DNA of 6,706 nucleotides from Synergistaceae bacterium (GCA_031270755.1 JAISWV010000132.1:1-6706); one strand, 5' to 3'; positions 1 to 6,403 are shown, counted from the stretch's first letter. Numbers and translations are program-made. The notes: a model not told the origin generated them from the letters alone.

Positions 1-240
1 CCCATAGCTGAACGCCTTATGTTTGGACGCATTCGCTTTCATCTTGGTCCCATCAAGACTTACTGTTCCAAGTTTCAACACTCCCATCGCGTGCGCTATC
101 AATAATATCTGTAGAAAAATCTTATCTAAAGCATCCTTCATTCTGTTACGGAATGCGGCGATAGTGTCGTGGTCTGGATGGAGATCTCCTGTTATGAAGC
201 GAACTGAAATCAACTCCCATGTCGCTCGTTCCATTTTTAT
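1..240 (-). mobile_element. IS1182-like transposase fragment, 5' end lost and 3' end outside the window
   Basis: Read on the minus strand from about 240 to 1, one open frame encodes a stretch typical of DDE transposases of the IS1182-like type with a DUF772 N-terminal region. Landmarks in order are KMERATWELISVRFITGDL (about 234-181), HPDHDTIAAFRNRMK (about 180-136), and MGVLKLGTVSLDGTK followed by MKANASKHKAFSYG (about 87-1). The Asp of LDGTK (52-54) should be the first catalytic Asp of the DDE triad. The N-terminal part expected before KMERATWE is absent: upstream of about 240 this frame loses family resemblance and meets a stop at 358-360. No inverted repeat or target duplication is visible. 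The element is therefore truncated at its start. Whether the rest of the gene is intact beyond position 1 cannot be seen. The family call rests on remembered motifs. Confidence 0.8.
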
Positions 241-590
241 ATCTGGGAATCCAGCGCGGGCTCGAGGATCATAATCGGTTCGACCATTATCGCTATAGGG
301 TCTGCGAGAGCACGAGGAAGTTGTTTGAATAATTCCCACGTCATACCCGGATGATCCTTAGATGATTTTGAAAATTTTAGTATCATCCATCCGAACCGGA
401 AGACGTTTAGCGCCCGCAAGTTCAAGAGCAATTTGAAGGATCTTTTGCATTTTGCATGTTCCGCGTCACGCCGCTTCAACAGGTGACTAATTCCCCAGCC
501 GCCTTTATCCTTTTCACCCCGCCCGGTCTCTCCCCAGAACAGCGAAATATCCCCGACATCTTCGCGATACATCGCATTCAGCGCGCGTTT
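237..590 (-). pseudogene. Broken phage-type BECR nuclease/toxin domain gene (MuF-C/PBECR-like), interrupted at both ends
   Basis: The minus strand encodes LNAMYREDVGDISLFWGETG and KGGWGISHLLKRRDAEHAK (about 581-450), which resembles the start of phage Barnase-EndoU-ColicinE5-RelE-like (PBECR) domains found in large phage and conjugative-element proteins. From about 450 to 361 the more protein-like reading moves to another frame (ALELAGAKRLPVRMDDTKI) that stops at 358-360. The first frame resumes with DHPGMTWELFKQLPRALADP (about 362-303), resembling the MuF-C type of the same fold, and ends at 237 with PALDSQI. The first frame is open throughout (237-572), so a short expressed product is formally possible. 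The alternating best frame, the lack of a start with a ribosome-binding site, the kinase stop codon just upstream and the transposase frame at the other end all argue for a decayed fragment. Family assignment is from memory and moderate. Confidence 0.5.
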
Positions 591-591
591 T

Positions 592-3372
592 TCATGTGAA
601 GGACTCGAGCCGTTTCTGTATGGCTTCGTACTCCAGGTTGTTCACCTGCTCTCTCAGCCAGGGGATCAGCTCCGCGTCGTCCTGATACTCGTAGCGTTCC
701 AGTTCCGCCAGAGCTTTTTCCATCTCGGACAGCTTGAATTTTTTGCTGGCCGAGAACAATGTTTCGAGAAGAGCTTTATCGGGAGAGGGCTTCACTGCTT
801 TCTCCACTTTGTTTTTCTCCGCGCCCATCCCCAGGTCCGACAACAGCCGCTTCAGGTCCGACAGAAGCTCCTTCACGGTTTCGATGAATGCGTCGTTTTT
901 TTCCCTTATCACCGCGAGGTCCTTGGCCTTGGCCGCGAGCTCCAGTGTTTCCGCTTCTTTTCCCACCGCCGCGGCGCAGATTCCATAACTCGACCCCTTG
1001 ATTCCGTGTACCGTCACGGCGTAATCTTTCAAATTTTCCTCCGAGACGTCCTTCAATTTTTCGAGCAAAGCCGGCGTGTGCTGACAATAAGCATGAAGGA
1101 CTTGAAGATAGGATTCTTCGTCGTAAAAGCGGTCTTTGCCCGCGGAGAGGTCGATTCCTTTCACATTCCGCCCCTCCGGCAAACGAGACCGGGGTACCGG
1201 AGACCGAGGTTCCGGCTTATACGTTCCCTGCCGGCGCTTTTCCCGAGGAATCCATTTGTTTATGATCGCGTACAGTTTCCTGATTTCGATGGGTTTGGTG
1301 AGATAGTCGTCGAAGCCTTTTTCCAAAAACATTTCCCGCATTCCTGTCATGGCGTTGGCCGTGAAAGCGACCAGCGGAAGATTTTGGTAGTAATCACCCG
1401 GCATCCCGCGGATGACCTCCGCGGTGTCGATCCCGTCCATGTCAGGCATCATGTGATCGATCAGCACCAGGTCGTAACGGTTTTCTTGAATCAGACGGAT
1501 CGTTTCGGCTCCCGATTCGCAGCAATCTATCTGCATTTTATAAGGAGTCATCAGCCCTGCCGCAACTTTGAGGTTGGTGGGGATATCGTCGACGATCAAG
1601 ACGCGCGCTGCCGGGGCTGTGAAGCCGATAAGCGCATCGCTGTTTTCATGATAGGCCGAGGCGTCGCTTTCGTCGTTGAGCAAGTTGGCGATGGATGTGC
1701 CGCGGGGCGGAGCGGCGAGAATACGGACCTCCCCCAGCGCCGGCAATTTACCGATATCCGCGATGACGATCACGGCCGCGCCGAAATTTTTTTGTGAGTT
1801 TTGTGAGTTTTGTGAGTTTTTGTGAGTGTACTTTTTAACCTCCTCATAAGTTTGCGCCGAGAGAAACACGAATCGGTAGTCCCCGGTTTCCAATTCTTTG
1901 CGAAAATCCGCGGCATCGCGAACCGCTTTGCATGGAACACCCAAGTCATCGAAGGAACGCATCAGGGAATCGGCGCAGATTTGGCATTTTTCGTAGAGAA
2001 GAACTTTTTTCCGTGGAGCGTCGTCGACCGAGGCAAGCGGGGTTCGGTCCACGATCTTTTGAGGTATCGCGGCCGTGAAAACGCTGCCGGTTCCGTAGCT
2101 ACTCGTTACGGTGATCTTCCCATCCATCAGCCGGCAAAGGCTTTGAGCTATGGAAAGCCCCAGCCCCGTCCCCTCCAGCGATCCATTTTTATAAGTATCG
2201 ACTTGGGAAAAATCGACGAAGAGCTTTGAAATATCCTCTTCTTTGATTCCTATGCCCGTGTCGGAGACCGCAAAGCGGAGAAGTATCCGGTCCGAGTCCG
2301 GAGCGCCGTCAGCGGTCAATGCGATATGTCCCGAATGGGTGTATTTTGCCGCGTTGCCGAGGAGGTTCAAGAGCACCTGCCGAATGCGGGGTTCGTCGCC
2401 AATCAAGCGCCTCGGGAGAGAACTGTCCACGTTCACCGTGAACAAGACGGGCTTTTCCAAGAGTTTCATTCGAATGACGCTGACCACGTCGTTTATGAGT
2501 GAAGCCAGATCGTATTCCACCGGAAGAATGTCCATTTTCCCGGACTCGATCTTGGAAAAATCCAAAATGTCGTTGATGATGGCGAGGAGGCTGCTCCCCG
2601 CGTACTTGATCCCCAAAGCGTCCTCTCGCACGGCGGAGGGTATTTCTTTACGCAGCAGCAATTCCGTCATCCCCAAGATGGCGTTCATGGGAGTGCGGAT
2701 CTCGTGGCTCATACGGGACAAAAATTCGCTTTTGGCGCGGTTCGATCGCTCGGCAGCTTCTCGGGCGCGCTCGGCTTCGAGCCTTGCCTTCGAAATCTCC
2801 GTCATGTCGTAGAAGAGAAACATCGCCCCCTCTGTGGCTCCAGACTCTTCGATCATTGGAATTGCATGGATGTAGTAATGGCGGGAATTTCCGTCGTGTC
2901 TCCAGTCGATGTCGCATTCCGCCTCGATAGAGCGTTTTTCTATGAGAGCGGTTTGAAATATGTCGTCCACGCGCTGCAGAAAGTCCTCTTCCATATCGGG
3001 GGGAAACAGCTCGCGGTATGATTTTCCCCTGATCATGCCAAAGACGGGGATCTTACGGCTCTTCAGGTACGAATCGCTTGCGAGGACGATCTGGCCCTCC
3101 CGGTCGAAGAACATGGTAATGTCAGGACAGTTGGTGAGCAGCAGATTCATGTATTTTTCCAACCGGTCTTTCTCGGCGGAAACGATTTTGCTCAGGTTAT
3201 CTCTGGATTCGGCGATTATTTTGTTGCGTCTGTTGATGTTGCGTTCGTAGTGGAGCTCGCGCAGCAGTTTTTTGTTCTCTGCGCGCAGTTTGCGGATTTC
3301 CTCTTTCGCTTCTTCTTTCAGGTTGTCGATAAACATCCGCGCTTCCGGCACACCATTCACTTCCCGGTTCAT
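592..3372 (-). CDS. Soluble hybrid sensor histidine kinase (PAS, HisKA, HATPase, two receivers, HPt)
   Basis: A 926-residue phosphorelay kinase. In order: a charged N-terminal coiled coil (about 10-80); a PAS domain (about 75-195); HisKA with H-box MSHEIRTPMN and phospho-His H223; HATPase_c with N340 in LLNLLGNAAKYT, DTGIGI at 371-376 and GTGLGLS at 401-407; a degenerate receiver (about 455-565); an intact receiver (about 588-710) with D595/D596, acceptor D639 in LIDHMMPDMDG, T671 and K693; a basic linker; an HPt domain with H789 in VHGIKGSS; and a helical C-terminal tail (about 865-926). There is no signal peptide or membrane span, so it is cytoplasmic and should sense an internal cue or a partner. 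It begins 9 bases after the FIST stop codon, which suggests translational coupling, because only a weak ribosome-binding site precedes the chosen ATG. An ATG at 3334-3336 (residue 13) with GGAAG upstream is an alternative start. The likely relay is H223 to D639 to H789 and on to a regulator not seen here. The degenerate receiver holds a 9-bp repeat array. No terminator follows. Confidence 0.95.
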   Translation of the reverse strand: MNREVNGVPEARMFIDNLKEEAKEEIRKLRAENKKLLRELHYERNINRRNKIIAESRDNLSKIVSAEKDRLEKYMNLLLTNCPDITMFFDREGQIVLASDSYLKSRKIPVFGMIRGKSYRELFPPDMEEDFLQRVDDIFQTALIEKRSIEAECDIDWRHDGNSRHYYIHAIPMIEESGATEGAMFLFYDMTEISKARLEAERAREAAERSNRAKSEFLSRMSHEIRTPMNAILGMTELLLRKEIPSAVREDALGIKYAGSSLLAIINDILDFSKIESGKMDILPVEYDLASLINDVVSVIRMKLLEKPVLFTVNVDSSLPRRLIGDEPRIRQVLLNLLGNAAKYTHSGHIALTADGAPDSDRILLRFAVSDTGIGIKEEDISKLFVDFSQVDTYKNGSLEGTGLGLSIAQSLCRLMDGKITVTSSYGTGSVFTAAIPQKIVDRTPLASVDDAPRKKVLLYEKCQICADSLMRSFDDLGVPCKAVRDAADFRKELETGDYRFVFLSAQTYEEVKKYTHKNSQNSQNSQKNFGAAVIVIADIGKLPALGEVRILAAPPRGTSIANLLNDESDASAYHENSDALIGFTAPAARVLIVDDIPTNLKVAAGLMTPYKMQIDCCESGAETIRLIQENRYDLVLIDHMMPDMDGIDTAEVIRGMPGDYYQNLPLVAFTANAMTGMREMFLEKGFDDYLTKPIEIRKLYAIINKWIPREKRRQGTYKPEPRSPVPRSRLPEGRNVKGIDLSAGKDRFYDEESYLQVLHAYCQHTPALLEKLKDVSEENLKDYAVTVHGIKGSSYGICAAAVGKEAETLELAAKAKDLAVIREKNDAFIETVKELLSDLKRLLSDLGMGAEKNKVEKAVKPSPDKALLETLFSASKKFKLSEMEKALAELERYEYQDDAELIPWLREQVNNLEYEAIQKRLESFT
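1791..1827 (-). repeat. 9-bp tandem repeat inside the histidine kinase gene, with a 1-base phase slip
   Basis: On the plus strand the unit TTTGTGAGT occurs three times head to tail (1791-1817). A fourth copy follows at 1819-1827 after one extra T at 1818. In the coding direction this gives one copy read as Thr-His-Lys, then Asn-Ser-Gln three times, because the extra base changes the phase in which the same unit is read while the gene stays open. The repeat encodes the low-complexity segment THKNSQNSQNSQK (about residues 516-528) in the degenerate receiver. A 9-bp unit changes length without breaking the frame, so copy number could vary between strains. Confidence 0.9.
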
Positions 3373-3381
3373 CGAGGCGCT

Positions 3382-4557
3382 CTAGAGTACACAGACCACG
3401 AGCGTATTGTTGTGACTGCGGTTCGTAACGAAACCGTCAGACTTTTCCGTTTCATAGACCGGGCACAGCTCGCCTCCGGAATAGGTGAGCTGATAGGGGA
3501 CGCCCGTTCCTTCCATGAGTTCCCGGACCTTCTCGATCTCGCGCATGGGCTCGTAGCCCAGAGCAAAATACCTCCCCACGCAGGAAAACATGAGGATACA
3601 ACCGAAATCCCGAGAAGCGAGGGCGGAGGAAAGAGCTTCCGTGGTCGTCGCAATCACCTCGTCGGCGTTCATCGACCCCACCGACAGAGTTGCGCCCACC
3701 GGGACGTCTCCGCCGCACACCGCGTAGCCCTCGGGTGTTTGCGCGAAAATTGCCCGCAGGATTGGCATCGTGCCGTCGTTGTAGTCGACGATAAACGGAA
3801 AGGAGTTGATTCCCACAATCATGCCATTGTCGTCGGCGATGAGGCCGATTCCCCGCAGATACTCGGCCACCGGCTTGTCATTGACGGTTTGAAGCTGGTT
3901 GCCGCTGGATGCCGTGACGACTCCCTTTTCTCTGAAAATCTTTTCCGCCGAAATGGACCCTGTAAAAAATCCGGGCTCCACGTCCCCCGCGAGAAGAACC
4001 AAAGCGTAACGCTCGCGGTGTGCTTCACCGTTGCAAATCACGCGAGATTCGTGATAGTCGCTGTTATGATCGACGGCGAGCATTCCGAAATTCGGAACTC
4101 CGCCGGAAATCTCCGTGAGGGCGTCTACAAAAAAGTCGCCCCCGGCGTTCATGAGAAGCGGAACGAAGCTGAAAATGAGGGAAGGGCGGCGCCCCAGCTT
4201 TGCCAGTGTCGACTCGTATCCTTTGCGCAGCGCCGCTTTGTCTTTCGAGAGGAACGGCTCGGTCAATCCCACCGCGAACGAGACGTCGTCGCTGGTCAAT
4301 ACCATCAGGGTCAGCAGCATCGTTTCGGTGGCGCCGGGAACGACGTTGCCCAAGGTGGTCGACCCCGCAACTTCGAAGGGCAGCGCGTCGCAGAGCGCCT
4401 TCACCACCCCGGATTCGATAAAGTCCCCATAACAGGTAAGAAGCCCCACGCTGTTGGCCAACAAGCGATTTTCCACGTCCAATTGCGCCAAAATTTCCGA
4501 GACCGCCGCTTCTACGTCGTCGATTTCACTGGTATACGCAGTCAAAGCCTTCAACAT
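3382..4557 (-). CDS. FIST-domain sensory protein (FIST N plus FIST C)
   Basis: A 391-residue protein with the two-part FIST architecture, a predicted small-ligand-sensing module (amino acids have been suggested) found near chemotaxis and two-component proteins. The N-terminal half shows the usual stretch around residues 35-75, including GLLTCYGDF and PFEVAGSTTLGNV. The centre has YALVLLAGDVEPGFFTGS (about 184-201). The C-terminal half has NSFPFIVDYNDGT, then CILMFSCVGRYFALG (320-334) and YSGGELCPVY (359-368), matching the conserved end of FIST_C. There is no membrane span or fused signalling domain, so it is probably a free cytoplasmic sensor. The ATG at 4557 is chosen because GGAGGA (4565-4570) sits 7 bases upstream and the protein then starts like its family (MLKALTAYTSEIDD). 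An in-frame ATG near 4620 lies closer to the tRNA and lacks such a site. The stop is 9 bases before the kinase start, so the two form an operon and the FIST protein is the natural candidate input for the kinase. The ligand is unknown. Confidence 0.93.
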   Translation of the reverse strand: MLKALTAYTSEIDDVEAAVSEILAQLDVENRLLANSVGLLTCYGDFIESGVVKALCDALPFEVAGSTTLGNVVPGATETMLLTLMVLTSDDVSFAVGLTEPFLSKDKAALRKGYESTLAKLGRRPSLIFSFVPLLMNAGGDFFVDALTEISGGVPNFGMLAVDHNSDYHESRVICNGEAHRERYALVLLAGDVEPGFFTGSISAEKIFREKGVVTASSGNQLQTVNDKPVAEYLRGIGLIADDNGMIVGINSFPFIVDYNDGTMPILRAIFAQTPEGYAVCGGDVPVGATLSVGSMNADEVIATTTEALSSALASRDFGCILMFSCVGRYFALGYEPMREIEKVRELMEGTGVPYQLTYSGGELCPVYETEKSDGFVTNRSHNNTLVVCVL

Positions 4558-4564
4558 GGCGATT

Positions 4565-4570
4565 TCCTCC
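4565..4570 (-). promoter_or_regulatory. Ribosome-binding site that fixes the FIST start
   Basis: GGAGGA on the minus strand lies 7 bases before the ATG at 4557. It decides between that ATG and the longer in-frame extensions that would run back into the tRNA gene. Confidence 0.85.
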
Positions 4571-4650
4571 GATTTTATCTTGATGTCTTTACTTTGATAT
4601 TTTAGCTCAAAGGCTTGCATTTTAGGAAGTCGTGAACGTCGAAGTGAATA

Positions 4651-4724
4651 TGGCTGGGGTGGCTGGATTCGAACCAACGATGGCGGAGCCAAAGTCCGCT
4701 GCCTTGCCGCTTGGCTACACCCCA
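4651..4724 (-). tRNA. tRNA-Gln (anticodon UUG), CCA encoded
   Basis: The minus strand from 4724 to 4651 folds as a 74-base tRNA. The acceptor stem TGGGGTG pairs with CACCCCA, and U1 paired to A72 is typical of bacterial tRNA-Gln. The D-arm is GCC/GGC. The anticodon stem GCGGA/TCCGC encloses loop CTTTGGC, giving anticodon TTG (4690-4692). The T-arm is GTTGG-TTCGAAT-CCAGC. Discriminator G73 is followed by genomically encoded CCA. It decodes CAA and, by wobble, CAG. A strong promoter lies upstream at 4798-4826. No T-run terminator separates it from the FIST gene 93 bases downstream. Confidence 0.97.
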
Positions 4725-4766
4725 AAAATTCGCCGATTCAGAGATCGACCGGAACTGAGCCGTAAG

Positions 4767-4789
4767 ATGTTCTTTCAAAAAGAGAACAT
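4767..4789. promoter_or_regulatory. Inverted repeat, operator-like or leader hairpin
   Basis: Perfect 7-bp arms ATGTTCT (4767-4773) and AGAACAT (4783-4789) surround a 9-base spacer. On the minus strand this falls in the first bases of the predicted tRNA-Gln leader transcript and could form a small hairpin. On the plus strand the spacer contains the proposed -35 (TTCAAA) of the mutY promoter, so a dimeric repressor bound here could block that promoter. I do not recognise a specific regulator. The TGTTC/GAACA spacing differs from the LexA boxes I know. Confidence 0.55.
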
Positions 4790-4802
4790 GAGATAATATT
4801 AT
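4774..4802 (+). promoter_or_regulatory. Possible mutY promoter
   Basis: TTCAAA (4774-4779) is separated by 17 bases from TATTAT (4797-4802), a moderate sigma70-type match about 88 bases upstream of the mutY ATG. Its -10 overlaps the -10 of the opposing tRNA promoter because the shared core, GATAATATTATC (4792-4803), is a perfect palindrome. Confidence 0.45.
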
Positions 4803-4826
4803 CAACGAAAATTTCGCCGGAGTCAA
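4798..4826 (-). promoter_or_regulatory. Strong sigma70-type promoter for tRNA-Gln (and possibly FIST-kinase)
   Basis: On the minus strand, TTGACT (4821-4826) and GATAAT (4798-4803) are separated by exactly 17 bases. Each hexamer matches consensus at five of six positions. Transcription should start near 4791, leaving a leader of about 67 bases before the tRNA. Since no terminator is seen between the tRNA and the FIST gene, read-through could express the signalling operon. Confidence 0.75.
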
Positions 4827-4889
4827 TAGATAGGATATGAATGTCGGATAGGGTGCGGTGACTTGGGAGAAGAAGACTTGGGGAAAAAA

Positions 4890-5942
4890 ATGACCGAGCT
4901 CTTGCTGGAGTGGTTTTCTCGTCATGCCAGAGCTCTTCCTTGGCGGGAGGACTACGATCCGTACAAGATCTTGGTGTCGGAGTTCATGTTGCAGCAAACC
5001 CAGGTCGATACGGTGCTGCCTTATTTCGAAAGATGGATTTCGGCCTACCCCGACCTGGCGTCGCTGGCGGGGGCCGCCGACGCAAAAGCCGAAAAGCTGT
5101 GGGAGGGGCTCGGTTATTATTCCCGCTGCCGCAGCTTGCTTTCGGCCGCCCGCATCATGGTCGAGGAGGGACACGCGACGCCGCCGCCCTCCGTCGAGGC
5201 CCTGTCCCGATACCCGGGTATCGGCCCCTACACGGCGGGGGCGATAGCCAGCATCGCCTACAACGTTTCCGTTCCCGCGGTGGACGGCAACGTGGAGCGG
5301 GTGACGTCGCGCCTTTTCGACCTGGAAGAGACCGGAGGGAGCCCTGCTTTGAAGCGCCTGGTTACGGGAAAAGTCTCGGAGATGATGCCGGAGGGAGAAG
5401 CGCGGAACTTCAACCAGGCCTTGATGGAGTTGGGGGCGCTGGTTTGTCTGCCAAAGGCTCCCCTCTGCACGGACTGTCCCTGGAGCGAAGTTTGCATCGC
5501 AAGGAAGCGCGGCGTTCAAGAGGTACGCCCTCTGCCCAAGGCGCGTCCCGCGGTGGAAAAGATTCGAGCTTGGGGCGTTCTGTGTTTCGCCGAGGGAAGC
5601 TGCCTGCTGCATCGCCGCCCTGACAAGGGGCTGTGGGCTGGTTTTTGGGAGATTCCCTGGTTCGCGCGAAAGACGGAAAACGTCCGTGCCGACGGCGGCG
5701 CGTGGGGGCAGGATGTGGGGCTCGAATGCCTGTCCTGGGAAGAGATAGGCACGGCGCGTTTTTCTTTCACGAACCATCGGGTGACGGCTTGGTTCGTGAC
5801 CTGCCAAGCGAATATTCTACCCTCTTTGCGCGAAAAAATCCGCGCCGGAGAGTGGGGACTCCACCGACCGGAGGATCTGCCGCGCCTTTCTCTTCCCGCT
5901 CCCAGCCGTAAATTTTTGAAACTCCTGCACGAACGGCTATAA
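4890..5942 (+). CDS. mutY: Adenine DNA glycosylase MutY
   Basis: A 350-residue base-excision-repair glycosylase that removes adenine mispaired with 8-oxoguanine. The catalytic domain has LPWR (16-19), the SEFMLQQTQV helix with catalytic Glu31, the helix-hairpin-helix YPGIGPYTAGAIA (108-120) and catalytic Asp132 in VDGNVERV. The iron-sulfur loop follows as C186-x6-C193-x2-C196-x5-C202. All match the E. coli residues (E37, D138, C192/199/202/208) with a constant offset of six. A NUDIX-like 8-oxoG-recognition domain completes the protein, with GLWAGFWEIPWF (247-258) and FSFTNHRVTAW (291-301). Length is normal. The ATG is preferred because GGGG lies 6 bases upstream and the N-terminus fits the family; an in-frame TTG at 4863 would add nine residues. 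Where E. coli has Phe-Ser-His in the 8-oxoG-sensing loop, this protein reads Phe-Thr-Asn with His next. It is transcribed divergently from the tRNA and appears monocistronic. Confidence 0.97.
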   Translation: MTELLLEWFSRHARALPWREDYDPYKILVSEFMLQQTQVDTVLPYFERWISAYPDLASLAGAADAKAEKLWEGLGYYSRCRSLLSAARIMVEEGHATPPPSVEALSRYPGIGPYTAGAIASIAYNVSVPAVDGNVERVTSRLFDLEETGGSPALKRLVTGKVSEMMPEGEARNFNQALMELGALVCLPKAPLCTDCPWSEVCIARKRGVQEVRPLPKARPAVEKIRAWGVLCFAEGSCLLHRRPDKGLWAGFWEIPWFARKTENVRADGGAWGQDVGLECLSWEEIGTARFSFTNHRVTAWFVTCQANILPSLREKIRAGEWGLHRPEDLPRLSLPAPSRKFLKLLHERL

Positions 5943-5958
5943 TGTGTGCGTGTTTTTT
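5927..5958 (+). terminator. Weak possible terminator at the mutY stop
   Basis: GCACG (5927-5931) can pair with CGTGT (5949-5953, including one G-U pair), followed by a run of six T (5953-5958). The stem is only five pairs with a 17-base loop and overlaps the stop codon, so this is a weak candidate. No better terminator follows mutY. Confidence 0.3.
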
Positions 5959-6262
5959 ATACAACGTAAATTTCCCAAATTACCGGTTCCCTGCATATCA
6001 TACCCTATCGTTCGGTATCCTCGCTGCCGTTTACCGAACATCTTCAGCAGCATGGGAACTTTATCGTCCAGGTAATCGTAAATGACGACTTTTCTTTGTG
6101 CCGTCCAGACGGTGCAGTTCGGCCTCGACGAAGGTCAATTCTTCTTGAAAGCGTTCCCGTTCGTCAGACATCAATTGCACTTTTTGCCCGCGACTGCGTA
6201 TTCGAAGTACCTGCGTGACTGCAGGCGAACTTTTCAGGCATACGGTGCTCAGGTTTCTCGCC
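5937..6262 (-). pseudogene. Frameshifted coding remnant, possibly the C-terminal end of an SF2 (DEAD/DEAH-type) helicase
   Basis: On the minus strand one frame reads MSDERERFQEELTFVEAELH then RLDGTKK up to about 6091, where it runs out of phase and stops shortly after. A second frame, shifted by one base at the A-rich stretch near 6090-6098, continues with KVVIYDYLDDKVPMLLKMFG and KRQRGYRTIGYDM (about 6092-5994) and ends at a TAG at 5937-5939, inside the end of mutY on the other strand. Joined, the HRL...KKVVIYDYLDDKVP...GYRTIGY pattern resembles the extreme C-terminus of SF2 helicases whose family style is LHR...VxIYDYVDxxVPxLxxMFxKRxxGYxxxGY. This is a memory-based resemblance. No start codon with a ribosome-binding site and no helicase core motifs are present, so it is at best a tail fragment. 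Confidence 0.4.
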
Positions 6263-6403
6263 TACCATTTTCCTTGAATCATTATAGTCCGATAATCTCC
6301 AACTCCTGAAAAATCCGTATGAAAAAAGGATAAAAACAGTAAGACCACCATTTTCGCCCATTGGTATCATTGGCGCATTGAATGGTATGGCGAGGTTATC
6401 AGA

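Noticed and set aside
255..300. GRTDYDPRA reading in the transposase frame upstream of KMERATWE
   Set aside because: It superficially resembles the GRPxYDP motif of such transposases, but the hydrophobic segment that should follow is absent and the toxin-like frame fits these bases better. A chance match or a deletion remnant cannot be separated.
3250..4605. Long plus-strand open frame (about 450 codons) opposite the FIST gene
   Set aside because: It is the antisense shadow of the FIST gene, has no family resemblance or ribosome-binding site, and the opposite strand is clearly a conserved protein.
4651..4724. tRNA-Gln as a phage or island attachment site
   Set aside because: No second copy of the tRNA 3' end, no integrase and no island boundary were found in the window; intact core genes lie on both sides.
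4558..4725. Extended N-terminus of the FIST protein starting inside or before the tRNA gene
   Set aside because: The extra residues are translated tRNA sequence, and a strong ribosome-binding site places the start at 4557.
4602..5807. Long minus-strand open frame (about 400 codons) opposite mutY
   Set aside because: It runs through the tRNA and both promoters and is antisense to every conserved MutY motif. It shows no recognisable domain.
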